Assembly: GCA_009823395.1 (NCBI GenBank)
Contig: CM020505.1
Coordinates: 1,519,129-1,583,128 of the forward strand
Source of the DNA: Thamnaconus septentrionalis
Taxonomy: Eukaryota > Chordata > Actinopteri > Tetraodontiformes > Monacanthidae
Reading direction: 5' to 3'
Length of the DNA: 64,000 nucleotides
Both the position numbers and the translations under genes were made by a program. Shown in pieces: positions 24,080 to 32,700 of this stretch; within the stretch, counting starts at the first letter, position 1; each line of letters opens with the position of its first letter. Under the pieces are notes generated by a model. That model made no database searches. It had not been told where the DNA came from and saw only the letters and a program-made list of their open reading frames with translations.

Positions 24080-25027
24080 GTCCTGTGCCACATGCATGTG
24101 CTCTGAAAAACCCAAAGGTGCAGTGTGTTGGTTTAAGAAACGCGTCATGAGCCTACTTGTGTTCATTATACTTTACAATGGGCGTCAAAGTCATTGCTGT
24201 GTTTGCTGACTTGAAATAGTCTATTGATATGTTGTTGACATTGAGCCTGACTGTGTTTCCCTTAGAAATAAACTTCACTCTCATCTTCTACATACTGAAG
24301 ACATCAAATATATGACCAAGACGTGGATAAATGTGGCAAAAGAAAAAAAAAACTAAATATGCAATGTTATATATATATTTTATATGAAGGGTGGCTATTC
24401 TACATCATCTAAAATTTAAAACTTGTTTGAGTTATTTCACACTTTTTAAAAAAAAAAAAAAATAGAAGTATGTGGCCAAACTTTGACTGGTTGTGTATAT
24501 TTACTTTGACTGTGCCTTCTTGGAGGGATTTGATTTGTGAAGTATTTCCCAATATTTAAACCACAGGTAGACAATTTAAAGGACATTTCTGAATAGCAAT
24601 GATTTTAAAAATTGTTTTGGGACAAGACAAAAAAAAAAACCCATTGAGTGTGTTCAGCAGCGTCATTGGTGACGGTGTGACCTACCTTGATGTCATGGTG
24701 CACCACTCTGTCTGCTGTGTGCTGCCCAGTGCAGGGACTCCTCCAGAGGCTCTGGCTCGACCCGGTCGTCCTCTGCAGGCTGACGGCTCTTTTCATGCAG
24801 CTCGGTGCACCACGGTGAGTCACGCCGACCAGAGACTGAGCGCAAAACCTCTCGTCACACCTGTGGACGTCCGAAACGTGGGGGTCGACAGTCCCGCCGG
24901 GACGCAGCAGGGCACCATGGGAGTTGGAGTCCTCCAGGGACGGAGCCCTGCTGGGACGCTCCTCCACGGAGGAGGAGGAGGCACCCGAGTCGCTGCGCAG
25001 GCGGCGGTACTTGGTGCGCTTCAGCAT
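18270..25027 (-). CDS. SHC4: SHC-transforming protein 4 (Shc adaptor)
   Basis: Shc proteins are cytoplasmic adaptors that dock on phosphotyrosine receptors and recruit Grb2. Coding exons in transcript order are 24686-25027, 23288-23358, 22401-22461, 22167-22280, 22023-22076, 20962-21013, 20751-20877, 19955-20147, 19489-19543, 18933-19014, 18691-18838 and 18270-18395. Every junction keeps phase. The N-terminus MLKRTKYRRLRSDSG resembles the SHC4-specific start. A PTB domain (QSMRTLDFKTRIQ to ARDLFNQRACHILECP), a CH1 linker with WDYYN and LLYQN, and a C-terminal SH2 domain with GDFLVRESSS follow. The visible product is 474 residues. A short exon of about 11 codons encoding the first PTB strand (before YVGS) was not found between 23.36 and 24.68 kb, although skipping it leaves the frame open. 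The assignment to SHC4 also rests on the SECISBP2L neighbourhood. Confidence 0.9.
18419..18482. repeat. (GAA)n microsatellite next to SHC4 last exon
   Basis: About 21 GAA units on the plus strand read as TTC units on the transcribed strand. The repeat ends about 23 bases before the acceptor of the last SHC4 exon and so supplies the pyrimidine-rich stretch of that intron. A 'GACTTTATTAATCCCACATT' retroelement-type tail follows it at 18482. Confidence 0.9.
19489..20147 (-). CDS. SHC4: SHC4 CH1-region exons with Grb2-type tyrosine motifs
   Basis: Exon 19955-20147 contains WDYYNVIPGTAPP, the equivalent of the paired YYN site in Shc proteins. Exon 19489-19543 encodes NLLYQNCSTT, where YQN fits the pYxN consensus for the Grb2 SH2 domain. 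The linker is shorter than in SHC1-like proteins. Codon phases on both sides agree with the neighbouring exons. Confidence 0.85.
19738..19925. mobile_element. Interspersed repeat of the AAAATAATAGCAGTG type
   Basis: The left end is 'TTGTGATCAAAATAATAGCA' and the right end 'TGTTCAAAAAATAGCATTGT'. This resembles a family of short dispersed repeats widespread in fish. It sits in a SHC4 intron. Confidence 0.6.
20236..20432. mobile_element. Fold-back (long inverted repeat) element in SHC4 intron
   Basis: A left arm at 20236-20312 and a right arm at 20356-20432 are reverse complements over 77 bases with about 7 mismatches, separated by 43 bases. The outer ends are 'ATAACAGACACATGGCTATT' and its complement. 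The inner ends are 'GCTTCCGTCTTCCTCAG' and its complement. It looks like a fold-back MITE and would form a strong hairpin in pre-mRNA. Confidence 0.85.
20751..23358 (-). CDS. SHC4: SHC4 PTB-domain exons
   Basis: Six exons encode most of the phosphotyrosine-binding domain. Residues read in order include YVGSVAVTQSMRTLDF, REAIGTLRERTSDKATVK, KGLPAVLGQINLQFSGRR, KIAHHLIPAISFASGGDP, DMGDYIADVARDLFNQR and ACHILECPRGRAREVMD. The ISFASGGDP and FNQRACHILECP blocks are signatures of the Shc PTB family. The exons range from 52 to 127 bases. Confidence 0.93.
21905..22018. repeat. (GAA)n microsatellite abutting a SHC4 donor site
   Basis: About 37 GAA units on the plus strand end four bases from the donor of the 54-base PTB exon (22023-22076). 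On the transcript the intron therefore begins GTAGG and then runs straight into a TTC repeat. Confidence 0.95.
23193..23260. repeat. (TG)n microsatellite
   Basis: About 33 TG units lie in a SHC4 intron just downstream of the 23288-23358 exon on the transcript. Confidence 0.95.
23362..23449. repeat. (GA)n microsatellite forming the acceptor tract of a SHC4 exon
   Basis: On the transcribed strand this is a CT repeat ending 'CTCTCTCACTAG' directly before the exon that opens with YVGS. The microsatellite is the polypyrimidine tract of that splice acceptor. Confidence 0.9.
23711..23761. repeat. (TG)n microsatellite
   Basis: About 25 TG units in SHC4 intron 1. Confidence 0.95.
24049..24079. repeat. 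(TG)n microsatellite
   Basis: About 15 TG units in SHC4 intron 1. Confidence 0.9.
24287..24489. mobile_element. Truncated Tc1-like MITE in SHC4 intron 1
   Basis: The block 'GAAGGGTGGCTATTCTACAT' and the terminal 'GTGGCCAAACTTTGACTGG' match the full-length element at 54921-55272. The left terminal inverted repeat is missing. Confidence 0.75.
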
Positions 25028-25146
25028 CCTGAAGTCCGATCTGACTGGGAGACGCCTCTGGTCCTGAAGACTGTCTGGGATCACGTTGGAGAGTCAATGC
25101 TGAAAAGCAGGAGGAGGAGACAGGGGATGATAAAATCTCAAACAAA

Positions 25147-25590
25147 AACACTGGAATCCATCCATCCATTTTCAATACCCGCTTGTTCCTGCACTCCCAG
25201 CTGTCATAGGGTGAAGGCAGCGTGACACCAAGTCGCCAGTTCATCGCAGGGCCACATAGAGACAAACAAGCATTCACACTCACATACACATACACACCTA
25301 CGGACAAATTAGAGTTTTCAATTTGCCTCGCATGCATGATTTTGGACTGTGGGAGGAAGCTGGAGAACCCAGAGAGAACCCAGCAGACACTGGGAGAACC
25401 TGCAAACTCCACACAGAAAGGGCCCAGGCCCGGCCTCGAACTCACAACCTTCTTGCTGTGAGGTGGTCGCGCTAATTACTGCAGCCCCGTGTCGCCTGAT
25501 TTCAATTTCATATTTAAATGAAATAAAATGAATGGACACCGCAAACCTGTGTTCAGGAGGAAGCGGGTATTAAAAATGGATGGATGGAAA
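25147..25590 (+). mobile_element. Interspersed MITE-like repeat with terminal inverted repeats, copy 2
   Basis: The left end 'CCATCCATCCATTTTCAATA' plus 'CCCGCTTGTTCCTG' is inverted at the right end as 'GAAGCGGGTATTAAAAATGG'. Internal blocks 'AAGTCGCCAGTTCATCGCAG' and 'GGGAGAACCTGCAAACTCCA' are shared with the copy at 12846-13190. It lies in the intron between the SHC4 non-coding and first coding exons. Confidence 0.8.
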
Positions 25591-25744
25591 ATCAGTAGAT
25601 TGTTTTGGCCACACAGAGATTGAACTTGATGAAGCTTAGTTGTATTGAGTCAAAACAGCGTTTCTGTTAATGGAAATGACGCAAACATTGTGTCCGTCCA
25701 CTTACTGCCGAGGGGCCTTGAACATGATGGTGAGATAAACTTAC

Positions 25745-25860
25745 CTGTTTGACTGCAGAGAATGAAGTCCCGTCTTCTTCTCCCTCTCCTCCACCTCCAC
25801 TTTGCTGCTCCTCCTCTGCTTTCTCTCAATGAACTTTCTCCCGTGCTTTTTATGAATGAG
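25745..25860 (-). promoter_or_regulatory. SHC4: SHC4 5' non-coding exon and core promoter
   Basis: A strong minus-strand donor, CAAACAG|GTAAGT, lies at 25744/25745. It could join to an acceptor 'CTGCTTTTCAG' just above 25099, giving 72 bases of 5' UTR before the ATG at 25025-25027. About 100 bases upstream is a TATA-like 'CATAAAAAGC' (25846-25855). The start of transcription near 25.82 kb is inferred. Confidence 0.5.
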
Positions 25861-26042
25861 ACGCCGTCACCCACCACTTCCTGTGTGTGTGATGGTGCCC
25901 ACAGATGAATATGTGAATGAAGCGGAGGGAGGAGGGTTTGACGGACGGCCCCCGGCGCTCCAAGTCCCTCCCATCCTCCCATCATAAACTACCGTCCAAT
26001 CAGGGACGAGCAGGGTGACTCATGCTGTACACACACACATAC

Positions 26043-26049
<7 letters not shown>

Positions 26050-26099
<50 letters not shown>
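26050..26099. repeat. (CA)n microsatellite
   Basis: About 25 CA units. Confidence 0.95.
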
Positions 26100-26101
<2 letters not shown>

Positions 26102-26619
26102 CCTCACTAAATTAGAGTCAAAACAGAACACGGGTTCTGTGTTTTATTTGGCACCTCAAACGGGAGCAATTAGTTTTATTACATTAAGATCCCTGCCCGC
26201 TGCCATTTTGTTTACATTTTGAGATACAATGGTACTAATTTTTACAAAAAGGGTCAGAAGAAGTTGGGTTTATAAAAGACAGCAGCGTAGCCGCTGTACG
26301 TGACATTGAAATGAGATGTATAAATATACTACATGGAAGAGGATGTAACATTTGCATTGCTTTTGATTCCAATCAGTCCAATATGACTGAGACCATTGGA
26401 AGACTGTTTTACATACTGATTTACCTCTGATAAGAAATATTATTTATCAATGGTGAGCTGGGAGGCGTAGAGCTATAGTGCTTTGAAAAAAGAATCATTA
26501 AATAAACAAACTCAGATGAAAGACCAAAAGGTGACGAAGTAAAATGTTTGACAGACAGAACATGATGAGAAATGGTGACAAGTCTGTGAGTTCGCAGTCT
26601 CTGCCAGTGGTCGTTCTGA

Positions 26620-26755
26620 CACTGCAGTATAATTCCATGTGTTCATACATAGTTTTGATGCCTTCAGTGAGAAACTGCAATGTCAATAGTCATGAGAATG
26701 AAAGACATTCAATTCATATGGTGAGTCCAAACTGTTGACTGGTATGTACTTGTCT
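26620..26755. mobile_element. Tc1-like MITE remnant
   Basis: 'ATTCCATGTGTTCATACATA' and 'TTTTGATGCCTTCAGTGAGA' correspond to a block of the element at 54921-55272. A degenerate terminus 'GAGTCCAAACTGTTGACTGG' follows. Confidence 0.65.
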
Positions 26756-28339
26756 TGAGTGTATGGTGATGGTCGCACATATAATGGAGACAGAGTGGCA
26801 GCCACACGATTTAAATAACCAACATTTTAATGTTAATGATGTTAATAATCAGCCCATATAGTTCAAAGAGAGATAACAGGATTATGAGTTAATGGCCTAT
26901 GACAATGTTGCTAGTGATGTACACTCTTGAGGGAGATGGTCAAAAATATCCATATAAAGACAAAGAACACTGAAAAAGTACTTCATTGAACCATTTTTTT
27001 TTTCTCCTTTCGCTTTTAGTTCACATTAGTTATAAGACATTAACCAATTTATATTTACATAGTGCAAAAAGAAAAACAAAAAACACACTCCTGTCAGTTA
27101 ATACACTTCAAACACTTTGATGGAAGTCATAACATCAAAAAGGTTTACACACGGCGTACCTTTAAAGTACACTAGCAACACCTTGGGAACCCCACACATG
27201 ATATTTAGTACACCGTCCTCTCCCTGGCTTCACATTGCATTCAGCCCGACATACTGCATTGACACACTGTCGCCACCCGGCTGGATTCTCACTAAGATTC
27301 GCTGTGACGCGCCACAACCAAACTGGATTTCCAACTGTTAAAATGCTAAAATTTTCAAATGGCTTTTAAGAACAGGGTGATTGTGGTTTTTTTTTTATAC
27401 AATGAAAAAACATTTTTTTTGTTTCCTGTACATCTTTATTTACAATTTTAAATCACTGGACAACTGTGCAGGACACAGAGAATTGATTCCGAAACCGTCA
27501 AAAAAATTCAACACAAACTGATATTTTGTTTTCCCAATGATGCTTCTGTAAACCTTTCTTTTCATCATAGTAAACGGCTGCTGTCGCCACTGGTGACTGA
27601 AGTCGTGTTGGGATTCAGGGCCACTGACACTGAGTTACCCATCAGTTGCCTATAGACAGACATCCCATCATTAACCAGCGAGCGACGGCTTGAGAAAGCC
27701 TCGATCGACTCGCTCACCTGGGAGAAGACACCACCTGGGAGAGCAAAAATGGAAACAACGGGGTGAAGTTCCGGGCGGAGGAGCTCCGAAACAATTCCAG
27801 TCGACAGAAGAGAAGCACCTCAAGTAAGTTTCACACTCGGCAAGATCAATATGACACACCGTTATACACTGCACCACAAGGACCTGTGTTGATTCTTCCA
27901 AAGTGAGCTGGTTCTGAGGGATCCAGACGCAGCGCGGGGAGAAGATGGCTAGGAGGAGGAGACTGGGAGAAGATGACTGGTCTTGCAGGGAACAGCTGCA
28001 GGTCCGACCTCGCTCTTCTGTCAGGGGAGCATCACGCCGACGAGGGCGAGTCCCCCCGTCATTCATCGGGAGGCCGGGGGAAAGGAAGTGTGAAAAAAAA
28101 AAAAAAAGGAAACCGAAACCGGCACACATTCACAAAGTATTTACAGAGGTGAAGCCAATCAACGCGGTGAAGTAAACGCAGCCGACGTGCAACAATGGGC
28201 CGGCTGTACACCTCCTGCGGAGCTCCGCCCACCTGACGGGAGACACTGTTCAGTGAGACCATTTAGTCAAGAAGCCTTTTGAACTGCTTCTGCAGCTCGT
28301 CGTTTGCCCTCGGAAACGTCTCGAGAAGAAAGCCGCACT

Positions 28340-28690
28340 CGGGGAGGACTCAGGCGGAGGACTTGGGGGGAGGACTCGGGCGGAGGACTCGGGGAAGGAC
28401 TTGGGGGAGGACTCGGGCGAAGGACTCGGGGGAAGGACTCGGGGAGGACTCGGGGAGGACTCGGGGAAGGACTCGGGGGAGGACTCGGGGAGGACTCGGG
28501 CGGAGGACTCGGGAAGGACTTGGGGGAGGACTTGGGGGAAGGACTTGGGGGAAGGACTCGGGGGGAGGACTCGGGGAGGACTCGGGGGAAGGACTCGGGC
28601 GGAGGACTCGGGGGAAGGACTCGGGGAAGGACTCGGGGAAGGACTCGGGGGAAGGACTCGGAGGAAGGACTCGGAGGAAGGACTTGGGTG
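28340..28690. repeat. Minisatellite, unit near GGACTCGGGGGA
   Basis: Some 25-30 imperfect units of 12-15 bases occur, differing in G-run length and in variants such as GGACTTGGGGGA and GGACTCGGGCGGA. The plus strand is G-rich and the transcript strand C-rich. The apparent Gly/Arg/Asp-rich and Ser/Pro-rich proteins here come from the repeat. Confidence 0.9.
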
Positions 28691-28843
28691 GAGGAGAGGA
28701 AAAAGAAAGAAAAGACCCTTTGAATTCAAGTGTTGCAGGTTCTGGGCAGAAGAAGTGAGGACGTCCTCAGAGGCTGAACGAGGAGCACTGTGGTGGGAAG
28801 CGATTGGTTGGGAGTCAACGTGCAGTCCTTCATACTCTTCAAG

Positions 28844-28845
<2 letters not shown>

Positions 28846-28921
<76 letters not shown>

Positions 28922-28924
28922 GTG
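28846..28924. repeat. (TG)n microsatellite
   Basis: About 38 TG units with one TTTG interruption. Confidence 0.95.
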
Positions 28925-29119
28925 AGAGAGTCCTGCGTGTTGCTGTGCATCTGTTTTGGTCGTCTGGTTGGATACCTGAGATGTGGTCTGCTGTCAGGAT
29001 AGAAGTGATGAAGAGGAGAGGAGGAAGAACCAGGGCTGCTGGTTGCTGCAAATAGAGGGGTGTGTGTGTGTGTGTGTGTGTGAATGAGCGTATGCAGGAA
29101 CGGTGGAAGAGCGGTGACG

Positions 29120-29790
29120 TCACCCCGAGACCTTCTCTCGGCTCTCCAGCGCCGTCGTCTTCGCCACGTCCACGACGTCCAAGTCCTCTTGGTCACTCTG
29201 CCTTCTCTCCTCTTCCTCCTCTTCTTCTTCCTCCTCCTCTTCCTCCTCTTCCTCCTCCTCTTCCTCCTCCTCCTCCTCCGTGCTCTCCTGGCTGTTCCCC
29301 AGCTGCATGTTCTCCAGAGTCTTGGACACCCAGGACTCGATGCGGCTGCTAAGGGTGGGCACCTCCACCGAGATGGGCTCGGGCGTGTAGTCCTCCTCTT
29401 CCTCCTCTTCCTCCTCCGCCTCCTCCAGCATGCCGGGCACCAGCGTGGAGGTGGTGGAGGTGATGGAGGAGTTGAGCGGGCCCCTGCAGCTGCCGTCCAG
29501 CGAGCCCGTCTCGGTGCTCTGCTGGGAGGCCAGCTCCAGCCGGTCGTCAGCTCGGACCTCGTGCCTCTCGGCGGCCACCTGCGTCGGAGGCGCCGCCCTG
29601 GGCTGGACAGCAGCGGCAGCAGGAGCGGAGGGGGCGGTGGTGGCTGGGACTAGAGCTGGAGCTGAGGGAGGAGCAGCAGCAGCAGCCTCAGTCTCTTTGG
29701 GCGCGGCCGCAGGAGGCGCTGGGCGACTGGGCTCGACTTCTGAAGGCTCCGGGGCGTCAGAGGACTCCACCATGTTTCTCCAGTTGGTCT
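29120..29790 (-). CDS. SECISBP2L: SECISBP2L last exon with poly-Glu tract
   Basis: The exon opens ETNWRNMVESSDAPE, passes through an Ala/Pro-rich stretch, then ASQQSTETGSLDGSCRGPLN and STTSTLVPGMLEEAEE. It continues with ISVEVPTLSSRIESWVSKTL, a glutamate run of more than 20 residues (about 29205-29282, CTC/CTT units on the plus strand) and ends ALESREKVSG with TGA at 29120-29122. The tail after the glutamate run differs from the mammalian tail I recall. Confidence 0.9.
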
Positions 29791-32700
29791 CTGTGTGTGT
29801 GAGGGGGACATTTGATTCAGATTCATAATGATAATAATAATAATGATAATACATTTTATAGTATTTTTTTTTAATAATTTCAATAGTTTCTACAGACATG
29901 ATAGAAAGTGGGCGGGCGTTTTTGTGAAATAACTTTCATGATGAGGACTCCAGCAGTTGTGAACAACTGGTCTAGAGCAAAGTCACACTCTGCTGATGCC
30001 ATTCAGATACAGACCACCAAACTGGCGAATGAAAGAAAAGGTTAAAAAAAAATTCTCAATAAAAGTTTGACAGAAGGTACGCGAAATGTTTCTGCTGATA
30101 CTGAAGGAGTCCAGTTTCCTCAGCAGATGCATTCTTTACTGTACTGATCCCGCTGCCTCAAGAAGGCAGTGAAAATACTGAGAGACACATCACACCCTGG
30201 TCACACTGTATTTGAGCTGCTGCCGTCAGGCAGACGATACTGGGCCATTAAATGGAAGACCAGTAGACTGAAAAACATTTTTTATCCAACTGCTGTGATC
30301 CAGTTCAATACTGCCAACTTCCACTGAACAATTCACCTGTGCAATATTTAAAATGTGACACTCACCGTATTCCTTCTCGTTGACCTCGGAGATGGGCTCG
30401 GACAGGATGGAGCAGAAGGAGATGGCGGAGGCGGCCGAGTGGTTGCGGTAGTGTCCCAGCTGGTGGGGGGTCTTCTTGTCGTTCTTCAGAGCTTCCTCGG
30501 CCTGCTCCTGCTCCAGCGCAGACACCATGTCCTTGTAGGCCTTCCTGGCCTCCTCGGTCAGCGACACCAGCCGGTTGAAGAGACCCTGCGGCCGAAGGGA
30601 GAGGGATTTAACAGGGCGGCTGTGGCTGCGTGTGGAGCTTACTGCCACCAGAGGGAGTGTGGTGCGAATGAATTGAATGTGAAGTGCTTTGAGTGCCAAG
30701 AAAAGTTCTATATAAATCCAATTTATTATTAACATTATCATCATCATCATTATCATCATCACAGTGGTTGTTAAGAAGAGTTTTGGGCCCTGATTTCTTT
30801 TTTTGTGCATGTTTGTCACCTCAATGTTTCTATCATTTCTACAGGTCGACTTCACCAGCTGTGTTTCCATGACCCTTAGAAATAAGCAAAACCTAAATAT
30901 CACAATAAAAAACTGGTAATGGTAACACCGAAGGTTTTGACGCTCTCATGAGGTGATTTTTCAGATGTATCCATATAGTGATATTGCACTTTTTCACACA
31001 GGGTCATGTAGGCTTTTTTTCCACCCTTAATAATAAAAATCTTAATTTAAAAACTGAATTTTGAGTTTACTGGTGTTGTCTTTGACTCATATTTAAATTT
31101 GTTTGATGATCTGAAACATGTAAGTTGTGACAAATCAGGAAGGATGCACACACTTTTCTCACATCATTGTATATGAGCATGGGCCAACGAAATGCACGTC
31201 CCTCTACAGTTTGAACACAGATGATCATGTTGAAACACAACAGAAGACAACAGAAGAAACTTGCCTCTGCGGCAGAATAATTGAAAATGCCAACCACGCT
31301 GACAGGCACCAGCTTGTTGACACATCGTCCCAGAGCCTTTCTGCCCAGAGCAAACACAAACGGGATCTCCTGCTCCCTCGCCATGGCAATGACGTTATAT
31401 AAAGCTTCATCCAGGCCTCCTGCAACAGGGGAAAAAAAACACATCAGGTCACGGGTGAAAGAAATGCCAATTAAATACAAAGTGATCGATTGTTTCCAAA
31501 TCATTCTGGTTTTGCAGAGCTCAGAAGGCTCCATTACAAGGAGTCAAGGTCAGTCCTCGCGCCTTACTACAGGTTACTGACTCATTACAGCTGGTCATTT
31601 GCATTCAGAGTGATTATTTTATTTTGCCAAGTGATAAAGTGCCACAACTCTGCAGCCACTGTAAACAACGTTGGTGAAGGAGACTCTGTACCTTTGGCCT
31701 GGATCTTTTCACAGTTGGGAGAAATAATGACACACTTAATCTTGTGCAGCTTCATGTGCTTGGTGACCTCTCGGAGACCCATGACCAGGCGGCGCTTGGA
31801 TTTCGCCTTGGTGGGATCCTTTTGGTACACTCGCTCTTGGAAGCGAACCAGCTCCTGCAGGAGGAGAGTCACGCTCTCGTCGATCTCCTTGCTCAGTACT
31901 TGGTTACAGTACCTGGAAGGAAAAAAACATGCAAGGTCAGAGGAAACACAGGGCAGAGTTGCACAATTACATCACATCAGACTCATTTCATTTGAAACAT
32001 TCCGTAACCAACACAAGTATATTTAAGCCAAATATTCATTGTGGCACCAGACAACATCATTGTAATATAATGTCTTCCACTACCATTCATCAGTTTGAGG
32101 TCATCTGCTCATTTCTGCATTGAACTCCATTATCACCAGTTTTATGAAATAATGATCTTGAATCCTCTGCCATCATTATGAGTGCATGAAAATCAGTCAA
32201 GACGTGTTTAACAAGTATGGAAAAATTTAGTGTTTCATGAAAATCCTCTCCAATGTCTAATTAAAGGCAAATCTTTCCCCTCCTCATGCATTCTGCCACT
32301 TGAAAAGGGATATCAATAAAAAAATTGCTGTTGTGTTGCAAATCTGCATGTTTGTACAAGTCTGGATAATTTCATCTCGAGCCAAAACAGTTGACATGTG
32401 GAACTTGCCTTTGCTAATCTTCATATAGTCCCGCTTGTTTTCACAGGTCAAAATCAGCACGCTGCTTGTGAGTCAGTCAGTCACAACTGTTACTTCTACT
32501 TTAACGGATAAAATTTGTTGCGGACTTGTCGTACATACAGCCCTGCAGCTCTGTGGTTTGATGAAACACCCATCAAAAGGTTTGAGAGGTTGAGTCCTGA
32601 GGGGAAGGGCTGCGTGGAGGAGCTGGGATACTGGGGCCTTTTGGACGCTTTAAATGACAAATGTGTTGCAGGGAGAAGGGTGGGCCAATGGGACAATGGG

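Larger units (their letters stand above)
25861..27415. other. Intergenic region between SHC4 and SECISBP2L
   Basis: This stretch holds a CpG-containing SHC4 upstream region, a CA microsatellite, and a Tc1-like MITE remnant near 26.6 kb. No exon was recognised. Confidence 0.6.
27416..29119 (-). other. SECISBP2L: Probable SECISBP2L 3' UTR
   Basis: The sequence runs from the stop codon to a minus-strand AATAAA at about 27435-27440. It contains a 12-15 base minisatellite (28340-28690) and a long TG repeat (28846-28924). Long open frames here on both strands are products of the repeats. The extent of the UTR is inferred from the single clear polyadenylation signal. Confidence 0.5.

Noticed and set aside
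24599..25225. 208-codon plus-strand frame over SHC4 exon 1
   Set aside because: Shadow of the coding exon. Its only interesting motif is treated as a coincidence in the findings.
28340..28690. CRISPR-like repeat array
   Set aside because: The units are contiguous 12-15 base tandem repeats without spacers, in a vertebrate genome.
28279..28925. Long Gly/Arg/Asp-rich plus-strand and Ser/Pro-rich minus-strand reading frames
   Set aside because: They are open only because the underlying minisatellite unit lacks stops in several frames, and all frames show the same periodicity.
29084..29653. Plus-strand Leu-rich frame over SECISBP2L last exon
   Set aside because: Antisense of the poly-Glu codons. 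The minus-strand protein is clearly homologous to SECISBP2L.
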